NCBI RefSeq assembly: GCF_016808095.1
Contig: NC_068977.1
Coordinates: 2,850,479 to 2,914,478 of the forward strand
DNA length: 64,000 nucleotides
Direction of reading: 5' to 3'
Origin: Vigna angularis
Lineage: Eukaryota > Streptophyta > Magnoliopsida > Fabales > Fabaceae
Position numbers and translations under genes: made by a program. The notes below the pieces were generated by a model. It saw nothing but the letters and a program-made list of their open reading frames with translations, had not been told where the DNA came from and did not search any database. Positions 23,521 to 33,788 of the stretch are shown one piece after another; the first letter of the stretch is position 1; every line of letters starts with the position of its first letter.

Positions 23521-26104
23521 TGTCACGCCCCAATAATTACTCCGCTGAGTCACCACTGTGCTCTCATTAATGCACCGTGACACGCGCACCTTTCCATTAA
23601 AACGCACTCACGCTCACGCTGCATGCATGCTGACAAGTGTCACTAGGGAACGTTCTAAATGATAGTGGGATCCAAGTGGCAGCATGCGGATGGACAATTG
23701 TCCTACGTGGGAAGAGAAATTAATTTCTCTGGAAAACTCTTCCCATTCCTCTGAACGCTTCATCTTCTTCCCCAAATTTCTGATCTCCTAAATTCTCCAT
23801 CTTCTCTCTAAAACCGTTCTTCTTCTCTCTTCTGTAACTCACCATCCTTTGCTCCGTTCACGTTTCAGCACCGTGAGAAACCTCCCTGCACCGTGAGCTT
23901 TCCATCAAACCGAACAGTTTTGGATTCTGAAACGGGTAAGTTTCACGTCCTTAACTGCTCTTCATTATCCTCATGCAAGCCTCGTTTTGAACTGCATGCA
24001 CCTTCTCTGAACCAATGTTGATTTTCTGTAGTTTTAGTTTAAGGAGTTTGGGTTGGAACGTAAAGGGTAGAAGAGTTTATACTGGAATCGGGTTTTCCTT
24101 TTGAAGAACGAACGCGCAATCCGGGTAAGGGAAGCTTATTGTGATTTAATTTATATTGTGTGTTGTTTGCATGTCGGTATGGATTGTATGCATGAATTGT
24201 ATGCTGATGTATTAGTTATGAACGATCGCTGTTACACTGAATGAATGTGGTATGCATTGGTTGATTCGTATGCTGATGGTTGCTTGGTATGAATGATTAA
24301 TGAGAATCTTATAAAGTATGTAATTTGGTATTTTGATACGATGTATAAAGTATGAACTGAAATATGATAATATGAATTCTGTAATGTATGAGATTATGGT
24401 GGAGATAGATTATAAGATATGAATTATATGAAAAATCTGGCAAAATAATAGTTCTTACTTTGATAATGCACGCTCGTCATCGAACGGTCTTCTACCGTTC
24501 GGTTTTCCCTGACAATGATTTAGAGTAGAAATTCTTTCATTTGGAAAGGATTCGACTTAAGAACGAGCGTCCCCTTTGAAATGCTATTTGAGCGTTCATC
24601 CTTAAGTAGCGCTCGGTCTTACACTGAACGTTCGTTCTTAAGTAGCGCTCGGTCTTACACTGAGCGTTCGTCTTTAATAGCGCTCGGTCTTGAAACGAGC
24701 GTCCGTTCTTAATAGCGCTCGGTATTGAAATGAGCGTTCGACCTAAGTGGCGCTCGGTCTCAGACCGAACGTTCGTCCAATTTCGTAAATTATAATGAGC
24801 GAGGATAGTACTCGTCCTGAATTCACATAAGCGTTCGTCCTAAATTTAAATAGCGTTCGTTCAATTTATTTAGTGACGTTCGTCCAAGTCTTCGGTGACG
24901 TTCGTCCAATAATTTATTAAACGCCTACTTTCGAGCTCAGTCATTGACTGGCTGTCATTCCCTGAATTAAATTGGGTTCATTTATTTTATTCAACCAAGT
25001 TATGAGGTATCTATTCATTGGATTATTTCTAGAGTCATTTGAACTTAAACTATTATAAGTACTTTCCGATCGTAATAGGGTTGATTCATTTAAATAATTC
25101 AAAGAAGTCTTTCTCGGTCTTGTCCTCGACGTTCGTCCTCGTTATGAAGAGGAGTGAACGTTCGTCATTTTAAGAAAGTGGAATATAGAATGAAAATGTA
25201 TTTAAGAGGATGAATTAAGATGTGCGAACCATATATGAAATGATATTATGATTTTGGAATTTGAACGAGCATTCCAGGGTGGAACGACTCTTGACTGGTT
25301 ATTGAGATTTGTAAGTATGAACGTGGTAAGCTTAGATGGTGGTTCATCCTGATATTCCGTGAGTGCTCGTTCTCAAGTAGAGAGGAGTATGTCATGCGTG
25401 GGAATGGCAGGAGGTCTAGTCCATAACTGTAACTTGGACAGAACAGACTAACCTCAGGTGGCTACTGATGAGTATTCCAGTCACTCACCTGGGTGCACGG
25501 ACGCCTTAGCTACACAGGTTTCATACAGTCCGGACGGTCGGTCTAGTATCAGGATTTTGGTTGAGTTAATGTATGATTGAATGCATGTGGTATGAATAAA
25601 TTGATATGTTGATATGTATGAACTGTATGTTGACTTGAATTAAATTCAATAAGCTTACCCTTGCTATTCCATTGTGTTGTCTTGTCTATGTACATCCGTC
25701 TTGTCGAATGCAATGATCATCCGTGTGGATGTGAGCAGAGGGAGATGCTTCTCTGGAGCAAACGCTTGAAGAAGGATTCCTTGCTGAAGGAAATCTGGTA
25801 GAGGTTGAAGTGAAGGCCGAACAGTGAGCGTTCGGTTCTAGTTAGTATGATTAGAGTAGCGAGCAGCGGTGAGCGAGCAGCGGTGAGCGAGCGCTCTTTT
25901 GATTGTAAATAGTTGGACGTGCGGTTATTATTTTGTATACCGTTCGTCCTTACCATTTTGTTAACGCTCGTTAATTTCTATATAACAGGCCGTTCGGCCA
26001 TTTGTTTAATCTGTTTCCTTTACTTTTAAAACTGTTTTGGATTATTGATACGTGTAATTATTCTAAGTATATAGTTGATGACTGTATAATTTTGGGATGT
26101 TACA
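23521..26104 (+). repeat. Solo LTR, related chromovirus subfamily
   Basis: Starts TGTCACGCCCC and ends GGGATGTTACA (2584 bp), with no internal domain. It has the same ordered blocks as the other LTRs: GGGTAAGTTT near 23934, GGGTAAGGGAAGCTTA near 24123, a CGTTCG/CGCTCGGTC array (24590-24790), CAGTCCGGACGGTC near 25528, and CAATGATCATCCGTG near 25709. The flanking pentamers GAAAT (left) and TATCC (right) do not match. It is therefore either an old insertion with mutated flanks or the product of recombination between two elements. Confidence 0.88.
24590..24790 (+). repeat. CpG-rich tandem array in the solo LTR
   Basis: Diverged repeats of about 30-36 bp built on AGCGTTCGTC and AGCGCTCGGTCT. It sits where the 35-bp arrays lie in the other LTRs, but the unit sequence differs. 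Confidence 0.8.
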
Positions 26105-27673
26105 TATCCATTTATTACATTGAGCTAAAAATAATTAATGTTACTTAAACTAAACTTACTTTATAAATATCTAAACATTTTAAAAATAATTTAATTTTTT
26201 TAACTTTTTAAATTATATTACAGTTGGCTAAATTTATTCAAATAACACCACAATTTCATCTAGAATAATATAGGTAAAAGTTCATTTGACATTTTGATAA
26301 ACTTACTATCTCAGGTGTAGAGTCGAAGATTTCTATAAAATACACTATTTTACATTTTACTTTTAATTGATTTATGTATTTTTGAATGTCTTTGGTCAAA
26401 GTTCTTTTTTGTTTGTACTTCAAACCGTTCGGATATATCTATCAAAGATACTCTAATACTCAAGTAAGTAACTAATCCTATCTGGGAGTCATAGAAAAAT
26501 TTTAAGTTCACAATAAATGTAATCACTTATTTATATGAGATGAACTTATGATTAAGGAAATCCTAATCATGACCCAATTGTGATTCATTGCCTACTAAAT
26601 AATTATTACCAATAATTTTGATTGGAAATGATGTTTAGGAATCTTTATTGTTAGAGACCGTCCGAAATCTTTTCTTCATGGACATACAATTAATTATCAA
26701 ATATTGTTCTCTTATCTTAGTTAGTTGGATGACGCATTGTGATATTCACCGCAACCTATTTAGACTAGTCACCTCCTTTGGTGATCTTATCCGATAGAAA
26801 CCTATGTGACCGTATGACAATCAATTGCACTTACTAAAAACTTTAATTAATAAGATTGGAATTCAACTTACTTCCTCATAAGGTAATTTCTTTTTTTTTA
26901 TGGACGTATTCAGCGCGTCAATTTTGTTATATTTGGTATAGCTAGTTATAGATTCCAAGTACAGTAGTTATAGATTCCAAGTACAAGTTTATTTAGTTAA
27001 AAGTTTTGAAATTATGACAGGATATTTCATTTGGTCTAGAGGATATTGAAAAAGGAAAATTAATTACTGCATTAAGCTTTTGCAAGCCAATCAAAGAGGA
27101 CAGTTTAGGTTCGAGATTTTCATGGTATGATTACGTTCATTTACATTTTTTTAATACATAAGCATAAAATATTATAAAAGAATGAATTTTTAAATATTTT
27201 TTTTAAAAAGTAAAAAATAATAATATCAAATAAATATAAAAAGTTTATGTGGATCAAATATCATTTCTCATTTTTCATTTCTCTCATTTCCCCTTTACAT
27301 AAAATTTGTGTTCCACAATTAAGCAAAGTTACTTTTATATATTTTTTTATCAAACACCAGACATGACATCAATCTAATTTATATAATAAAAAATTGATAT
27401 TCTTTGTAATTAAAAATCATAAAACCATGAATTTTATTCTTTAATTTACGTTAAATGTACTCATTTAAATTTTCAACCGTTATATTATGATAACCAATTA
27501 CTTACTCGGTAAATATTATTATAACAAGGAAATTTTGATCGCAAGTGTAGTTGGTGGCTTATTTAATTGTTGCTTAATAGTAGTACATGCAACTGGTTTC
27601 AGCATATATGAAATTAATTACTGACACACCTAGGCCAAACACATGCTACACCTGAAGATTATTTCTCAAGTTC
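26105..27673. other. AT-rich intergenic DNA
   Basis: No gene recognised. It contains the right copy of the imperfect direct repeat (26930-27077) and poly-A/poly-T tracts, and ends in the 3' flank of the metalloproteinase gene. Confidence 0.5.
26930..27077 (+). repeat. Imperfect direct repeat, right copy
   Basis: Partner of 23340-23480. It additionally has an internal tandem duplication of about 21 bp (AGTTATAGATTCCAAGTACA twice, 26944-26986). Confidence 0.65.
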
Positions 27674-28561
27674 TTAAAACCCATATAGATTGTTTAAACC
27701 ATCCTTATCATCTTGTCTTAGAGTCCGTCGTACCCCTGCATATGTGGGTGCCATAACCGCGTTAGGATCGTTACTGTGTCCAAGCCCCAGATTGTGACCA
27801 AGTTCATGCAAACAAACAGTTTCAAGATCAATGGTTGGTGATATCCCTGTAGTGCTCCACCTTTCATCTGCATCCAAGTGCATTCTTCCATCTTGTGGAG
27901 CAAAAGCGTGTGCCAGAACCCCACCTCGCCCATCAAATGGGTTGCCATCCCCGTGGGAGAGACGCTGGAAGCCAGCGACTATGTCAGATACACCAGTGGT
28001 TTCATTGAACGTGAAACTGTTGTTCTGTCTCCAGGTGTTCAAGGCATTGCTCAATACTTGTCTCAAGACATTCAGGCTGACGGCAACATTTGAAGGGTTT
28101 GCAGTCACTCGATATTTTAAGTTAAACTTGCTCCATTTTGGATTTCCTGGGAAGTAACTGTAGTTTTGGGGGGGCGACGACGACAAACCATTAGGGTTAG
28201 GGTTAGGGTTAGGAGTGGCTGTGATATCAGGTATTCCACAACGCGGGAGGCTCATGGTTTCGATGGTTTGATCATCCACCACACCACTGGTGTGCAAGCC
28301 ATGGAAAGCTTGGTACTGTTTCAGAGCAGATTCATCGTTTGCATCGAAGTTGTTGTCGGAAGGAGATTTTTCGTTTACTTGGTAGCCTAAACTTTTAAGG
28401 TAGATTCTTAGTATACCTACGCCATCCGCGTTTTGTCCCCTACTAATGCCCCTCAGGTTTTGGAGAGTTGTTATAAATGGAATTGCAGACTCGACAGAGG
28501 GTAAAGGATTCAACGCACAGAGTACGAGGAACAAGAGTAAAGGTTTTAGAGCAAGAGACAT
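27674..28561 (-). CDS. Plant matrix metalloproteinase (MMP, metzincin M10A)
   Basis: A secreted zinc endopeptidase of 295 residues, without introns as is usual for plant MMPs; the family acts in the extracellular matrix in development and defence. Signal peptide 1-26 (hydrophobic LLLFLVLCAL, ends VESA). Peptidoglycan-binding-like prodomain about 30-102. Cysteine switch PRCGIPD at 106-112 keeps the enzyme latent. Pro-Asn linker 117-124. Catalytic domain with structural metal-site residues around 203-228 and zinc motif HELGHNLGLGH at 252-262, then Met-turn Met270. It ends at NNLYGF with no hydrophobic tail, so no GPI anchor is expected. The frame extends upstream to 28723, but Met at 28561 is chosen because it directly begins the signal peptide and lies 79 bp below a TATA box. 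Confidence 0.94.
   Translation of the reverse strand: MSLALKPLLLFLVLCALNPLPSVESAIPFITTLQNLRGISRGQNADGVGILRIYLKSLGYQVNEKSPSDNNFDANDESALKQYQAFHGLHTSGVVDDQTIETMSLPRCGIPDITATPNPNPNPNGLSSSPPQNYSYFPGNPKWSKFNLKYRVTANPSNVAVSLNVLRQVLSNALNTWRQNNSFTFNETTGVSDIVAGFQRLSHGDGNPFDGRGGVLAHAFAPQDGRMHLDADERWSTTGISPTIDLETVCLHELGHNLGLGHSNDPNAVMAPTYAGVRRTLRQDDKDGLNNLYGF
28191..28213 (-). repeat. TTAGGG hexamer repeat inside the MMP coding region
   Basis: Nearly four TTAGGG units on the plus strand; on the coding strand they encode the Pro-Asn linker between propeptide and catalytic domain. As a hexamer it can change length without breaking the frame. Confidence 0.9.
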
Positions 28562-28639
28562 GGTTGAAAAGGAAAAGGAATTAGGGTTTCTGGTTTTGTA
28601 AAGGTTTGATGTGTATTTTGGTGCATGGATGCATGGACA

Positions 28640-28647
28640 TTTATAAA
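28640..28647 (-). promoter_or_regulatory. Probable TATA box of the MMP gene
   Basis: Minus-strand TTTATAAA, 79 bp upstream of the chosen ATG. Overlapping CATGCA motifs just downstream (28623-28637) resemble plant RY elements; that is only suggestive. Confidence 0.55.
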
Positions 28648-28825
28648 GGGAAGGGGAGTTGGGATATTTTAATTGGTGGGTCAGATGCATATTAGAGAAG
28701 ACTTTTTTTTGTGAAAAACTCAATGTACCCTAATCACTCTGTAAATTCAAAAGTCTTATAATCTTTAAATACTTGCGTAAAACCTAAAAAAATTATTGGG
28801 TACATCTAGAGGGTTGATTTAAGAC

Positions 28826-28828
<3 letters not shown>

Positions 28829-28883
<55 letters not shown>
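28829..28883. repeat. (TA)n microsatellite
   Basis: About 27 uninterrupted TA dinucleotides between the MMP promoter and the Mutator-like element. Likely length-polymorphic. Confidence 0.95.
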
Positions 28884-28885
<2 letters not shown>

Positions 28886-29957
28886 TGATAAAAAAATATT
28901 AATTATTAAATAAAAGCATAAACTATTAATTAGGTGAAGTCTAATCTTTATCATGGGATTCTTGTCGTATATGTTTCAATTATTTTATTTTATTTTCTTT
29001 TAATAAATTTTCATGCGACCATAATGACTGATGAATTTTAGAATGGAAAACATTTCTTCAACAACAGATTTTTGACAACAATTTGACAACAACACGTGTC
29101 TCACTGTCATTGGTTGTTTTTATTAAATTTTGTTTAAAGATTCATTTTGTTTTGGAGGGCATTTTTGGAATAATTTTCAAACATTTTTTGGCGCTTTTCA
29201 GAAACCCTACTCTCTTTCCCCCTTTTCGAAACTCTCTCTCCCCCTTTTCGAAACTTTCTCTCCCCCTTCACCGAAAAATCCTTCAAAACTCTATCTCCGT
29301 CATTGAAGTTCCTTCCTTTGAAACTCTCTCCGTCATTGAAGTGGTGTCTCTGTCCACCGTTGTTCGTCCGTCGCTTGGGTCCACCAATGTCTTTGGAGGA
29401 AGTCGTCTCTCTCTCTCTACGCCATTGAAGTGCTTTCTGTGCGCCATTTCTCCAAAGCTCTCGTTTTTCCGCTGGCACCATTGTTCCTTCGCCATTTCTC
29501 CAGAACCTTACCTCTCAACTTATAAACACCCTTCGTGGGTCTTCCATCTACATAGGACTCACCAAAGTTGAAATTGCTTGTTGTGAACGCCTTAAACCAT
29601 CACCAACAGGGGGGATCAATCCAAAAAACCTTGAAAACACAGTCGTCAGGACTGTTGGGGAGTGCTTCGGCCATGTCTGGGTAGCACTCCTCAAGTTTTG
29701 GTACAAAAGGGGATTTTTCCACTGGTAATCGATTACCAGCTCCCTGTAATCGATTACAACAACATCAGTCCTGTGTCAATGATGACGAACAAACAATGAT
29801 CATGCACCTCACCTCATTTGGAGAAAACCACCTAAATGGACATTTTTTTTGAAGAAATCAATGACTTAACCTCATTATTGGTGCAGGGAGCACACCCAAT
29901 AACGTTTAACTCACTCACCCATCTCAAAAAATGAAAAATTCAACAAAAATAGAGAAT

Positions 29958-30126
29958 GGGGAGCAGTGTTCATCTAGCTGGGGAGTACAGTTGAAGTTTC
30001 TGTACAAATTACCCTTTTTCCTCTTGTAATCGATTACCGGGGTCTTGTAATCGATTACCAGAGGAAAAAGGGTAATTTGTACAAAAACATCAACGGTACT
30101 CCCCATCTAGATTAACACTGCTCCCC
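29958..30126. repeat. Hairpin of unit 1
   Basis: Two arms of about 80 bp, with about six mismatches by eye, run from GGGGAGCAGTG to CACTGCTCCCC and close on GTAATCGATTAC, CGGGGTCTT, GTAATCGATTAC. A transcript would fold into a long near-perfect stem. Confidence 0.9.
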
Positions 30127-30661
30127 AACTCTGTTTTTCTGAACTTTGCTACTTGTTTTGTTCTTAACTTTCTCCACCGAACTCCAAATGACTTGATTCT
30201 TGTTTTGTTGGAATCTAGACTCAAAGAGCTTTCCAACAACACAAGAAGCAACGCATTTGGAGTTCGGTGGAGAAAGTTATGAGCAAAACAACCAGCAAAG
30301 GTCAGAGGTGGTAGAAATATATAAAATGTTAACTTTAAGGAATTAACTGCACCTACTCAGGTGTCCAAAAATTATACATTAGTAGTAATTGGAAAGATAT
30401 TTGAGTCTATGTTCTAATAAAAAAAGAATCACATCATTTGGAGGTCTGTGGAAAAAGTTATGATTAAAATAGTCAGCAAAGGTCAAAGTTGACAGCATGG
30501 GTTATGCACCTCACCTCAATTGGAGAAAACCACCTAAATGTACATTTTTATTTTGAAGAAATCAATGACCTAACCTCATTATTGGTGCAGAGAGCTCACC
30601 CAATAACGTTGAACTCACTCACCCGTCTCAAAAAATGAAAAATTCAACAAAAATAGAGAAT

Positions 30662-30830
30662 GGAGAGCAGTGTTCATCTAGCTGGGGAGCACAGTTGAAG
30701 TTTCTGTACAAATTACCTTTTTTCCTCTGGTAATCGATTACAGGGGTCTTGTAATCGATTACCAAAGGAAAAAGGGTAATTTGTACAAAAACATCAATGG
30801 TACTCCCCATCTAGATGAACACTGCTCCCC
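30662..30830. repeat. Hairpin of unit 2
   Basis: Same structure as unit 1; the loop between palindromes reads AGGGGTCTT. Arm sequences are of the unit 1 type. Confidence 0.9.
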
Positions 30831-31365
30831 AACTTTGTTTTTCTGAACTTTGCTACTTGTTTTGTTCTTAACTTTCTCCACCGAATTCCAAATGACTTGA
30901 TTCTTGTTTTGTTGGAATCTAGACTCAAAGAGCTTTCCAACAAAACAAGAATCAACACATTTCGAGTTCGGTGGAGAAAGTTATGAGCAAAACAACCAGC
31001 AAAGGTCAGAGGTGGTAGAAATATATAAAACGTTAACTTTAAGGAATTAACTGCACCTACTCAGGTGTCCAAAAATTATAAATTAGTAGTCATTGGAAAG
31101 ATATTTGAGTCTACTTTCTAATAAAAAAAGAATCACATCATTTGGAGGTCTGTGGAAAACATTATGATTAAAATAGTAAGCAAAGGTCAAAGTTGACAAC
31201 ATGGGTTATGCACCTCACCTCAATTGGAGAAAACCACTTAAATGGACATTTTTATTTTGAAGAAATCAATGACCTAATCTCATTATTGGTGCACGGAGCA
31301 CACCCAATAACATTTAACTCACTCACCCATCTCAAAAAATGAAAAATTTAACAAAAATAGAGCAT

Positions 31366-31534
31366 GAGGAGTACTGTTCATCCAGGTGGGGAATACAGTT
31401 GAAGTTTTTGAACAAATGACAATTTTTTCTCTGGTAATCGATTACAAGACCCCTGTAATCGATTACTAGAGAAAAAATTGTCATTTGTACAGAAACTTCA
31501 ACTGTACTCCCCAGCTGGATGAACAACACTCCCC
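31366..31534. repeat. Hairpin of unit 3, with inverted core
   Basis: The arms pair as well as in units 1 and 2, but both carry the variant AAATGACAATTTTTTCTC in place of AAATTACCCTTTTTCCTC. The loop reads AAGACCCCT, the reverse complement of the unit 2 loop, so the centre of the hairpin is inverted relative to its neighbours. Confidence 0.85.
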
Positions 31535-32029
31535 AGGGTCATTTTTTTGTTCCTATGGGTGATTTTTTTCTATTTTTGTCTCTGTAATTGATTGTCACGG
31601 GCTTTTATAGGTGTTTAGACCAAGGTAGTTCAACTGGACTCCCCATGATGGTTTTGTCTGTGTTTTTAGTGACTTTTTCCAATTTTTGAGATGGTTGAGT
31701 GAGTTTAATGGTCATGTGTATCAAATCCATTAACATTCCATGATGAGAACATATTTTGGTTCAATCCATATTAACATTGAAAAAACATGTTGTGAATTGG
31801 AAATGTTCGATACAATTCATTACAATAATTTTTTAAAATATTAACGTCAACATGATTGGAAAGTGGACATTCCATAATTTTATCAAGTAGACATTCCTCT
31901 CCTCATGAGTCAATCTTCCATTCAAAACATCAACAAACTTGGTTTTGGAAGAATGTTGCACACACAACTGCATAAAAAAAATTCATGTTAGAACAATCCA
32001 AAAAATAATTAACAAAACAAGAAACACAA

Positions 32030-32500
32030 ATTGGCAAAGAGGAAATGGGAAAGGCTAAATGGAAAATGGGAAAGAGGAAGTGGAAAATGGGAAAGGGAAA
32101 ACGCGAAAGGGGAAAATGAATAGTGGAGATATCTTGCTCTCATCACCGAAGTCACCGGAGTTTTCCATTTCCCACAACAAAATCAATATAAAGGAGAACA
32201 TGTTTCTTGCTGGGTTGCTTCGCCGAAGAAGATGAAGCTAAAATAAAGAGAAACGAGAGAGAAAAAAGAAAGCTTGAAGGGAAAAAGGAGAGAGCTTGAA
32301 GAGAGAAAGGAGAAGGCTTGAAGAGAGAAAGGAGTGAGCTTTAAGAGAGAAAGGAGAAAGCTTGAAGAGAGAAAGGAGAGGGAACGATGAAAGAGGTTAG
32401 AGAGAGGATGAAAATGGAGTAAGGGAAAAGGAAAAAAGGGGAAAGGGAAAATGAGAAATGAAAAATAGGAAACGGAAAATGGAAAGGGAAAAGAAAATAC
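32030..32500. repeat. Purine-rich simple-sequence region
   Basis: Imperfect repeats of AGAGAAAGGAGAAAGCTTGA and GGGAAAATGG-like units inside the right half of the Mutator-like element. The apparent Ser/Phe/Leu-rich minus-strand reading frames here reflect composition, not a gene. Confidence 0.8.
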
Positions 32501-33146
32501 CTTGTTACTGGAGCTTTCCATTGCTTCACCGGAGTCTCGCCGGAGAAGATGAAGCTTGCTTCGTGAGAGAGAAAGAGAGAAAGGAGAGAAAACACACACA
32601 AAATGAAAACCAAAATGCAACAGTGGAGGAGAATGAAAACAAAACTGAGAGGGACATTTTCGGAAGCCAAATTCATTGTCAACTTTAACGAAAAAAAAAA
32701 TATTTTAAATGAACCAATAGCCTTTTGACACGTAATGTTGTCAATTTTTTGTCAAAATTGCGTTGTTAGAATATCGCGATCCTTAGAATATCGCGGTCCA
32801 AAAAAAAAGTATTATTCTATCATGTCTGTTTAAGGTTTGTTAGTAAGTTTTTCAAAAACATTTGAGAGAGAGAAATAAATGAAATGTAATAACTTTCTTT
32901 TATAAATCAATAGATTAATAATAGGGTAAAATAGTTATAAAGGAGTGAATTTTTGTATTATTTTTGAAAAAAATGTAAAATATAAGAAAGAATAATATTA
33001 AATGAAGGTAAAAGATTTGTGTGTGAAAAATTATCATTTCTCAAATTAATAAGTTATTTTTGTTAAGTTTTTCAAACATAATCTTAATTTCCTTAGTTGG
33101 TCATTGATATACATTTTTGAAATACTTATTTAAATTTGATTTGCAG

Positions 33147-33788
33147 GCACTTATCGCGGGAGGAAGTGGTACAAGTAATATTATTCTTACATGGACAATA
33201 TATTCAATTTTGAGAAATCCTTTTGTAATGGAAAAAGTAAAAGCCGAACTAGACATTCATGTTGGAAAAGAGAAAATGGTAAGTGAGAATGATATAAGTA
33301 AGTTAAAATATCTTCAAGCCACAGTCAAAGAAACTTTAAGATTGTATCCTCCTCTTCCTCTATTGGCACCTCGTGAATTCACAGAGAATTGCACTTTAAG
33401 TGGTTATAACATAGAAAAAGGAACTCGTCTAATCACAAATATTTGGAAGATTCAGACAGATAGCAATGTTTGGGAAGATCCATTGGACTTCAAACCAGAA
33501 AGGTTTCTAACAACTCATAAAGACATTGACATCAGAGGTCATAATTTTGAGTTATTGCCATTTGGAAGTGGTAGAAGAAAGTGTCCTGGAATAACCTTTG
33601 GCCTTCAAATGGTGCATTTCAATCTTGCTACTCTTTTGCATTCTTTTGAAATTCTAAGTTCATCACCTGATCTTATTGATATTACTGAAACCTCTGAATT
33701 AATCGACACCAGTGTTATTCCCCTTGAGATTCTTATTAAACCATGTCTATCTTTTAGCTGTTATGAGAACAACTTATCCTTATGTTAA
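33147..33788 (+). pseudogene. Stranded second exon of a CYP82 P450
   Basis: 213 codons homologous to exon 2 of the P450 at 391-2154, preceded by the acceptor TTTGCAG and in the same phase 0. Retained: ExxR (KETLR), PERF, and haem loop [10 protein letters not shown] with the ligand Cys. The I-helix motif reads AGGSGTS in place of the GGTDTT type, so the acid of the acid-alcohol pair is lost. No exon 1 is found in the window: the Mutator-like element ends 365 bp upstream and the MMP gene lies beyond it. The frame is open to a normal CYP82 C-terminus. It is either a pseudogene fragment whose first exon was lost, or a piece with an altered active site; without exon 1 it cannot make a P450. Confidence 0.85.

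Larger units (their letters stand above)
29802..31545 (+). repeat. 704-bp tandem repeats in the Mutator-like element
   Basis: Units start at ATGCACCTCACCTC: 29802, 30504 and 31208, giving two full copies and about 340 bp of a third. Each unit contains a long hairpin centred on two GTAATCGATTAC palindromes, and an AACTCACTCACCC block. The segment with GACTTGATTCTTGTTTTG and TCTAGACTCAAA resembles sequence at 54155-54380 in a solo LTR, so the unit may derive partly from LTR sequence (inference). Confidence 0.9.
29045..32782. mobile_element. Mutator-like non-autonomous TIR element
   Basis: The left end begins GGAAAACATTTCTTCAACAACA. The right end, reverse complemented, begins GGATCGCGATATTCTAACAACG, and both continue with TTTTGACA...TTGACAACA...ACGTGTC and ATTGGTT. 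The TIR of about 65 bp resembles that of the larger element at 47572. TTAGAAT flanks both sides (29038-29044 and 32783-32789), a possible 7-bp target duplication, though the right copy falls in a 17-bp tandem duplication. Inside: a TC/AG-rich left subterminal part, 704-bp tandem repeats, and a purine-rich right part. No transposase is seen, so it would need help from an autonomous element. Confidence 0.7.

Noticed and set aside
28191..28213. TTAGGG repeats as interstitial telomere
   Set aside because: The typical plant telomere unit is TTTAGGG, and this short tract lies in frame within the metalloproteinase coding region.
27674..28723. Upstream start giving a 349-residue metalloproteinase
   Set aside because: The extra 54 residues precede a clear signal peptide and overlap the TATA box region.
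29083..29571. 162-codon plus-strand frame at the left of the Mutator-like element
   Set aside because: Composition-driven (CTCTCTC-rich) and overlapping frames on the other strand; no domain recognised.
32183..32682. Ser/Phe/Leu-rich minus-strand frames of 113-145 codons
   Set aside because: They arise from purine-rich simple sequence in the Mutator-like element and have no gene-like features.
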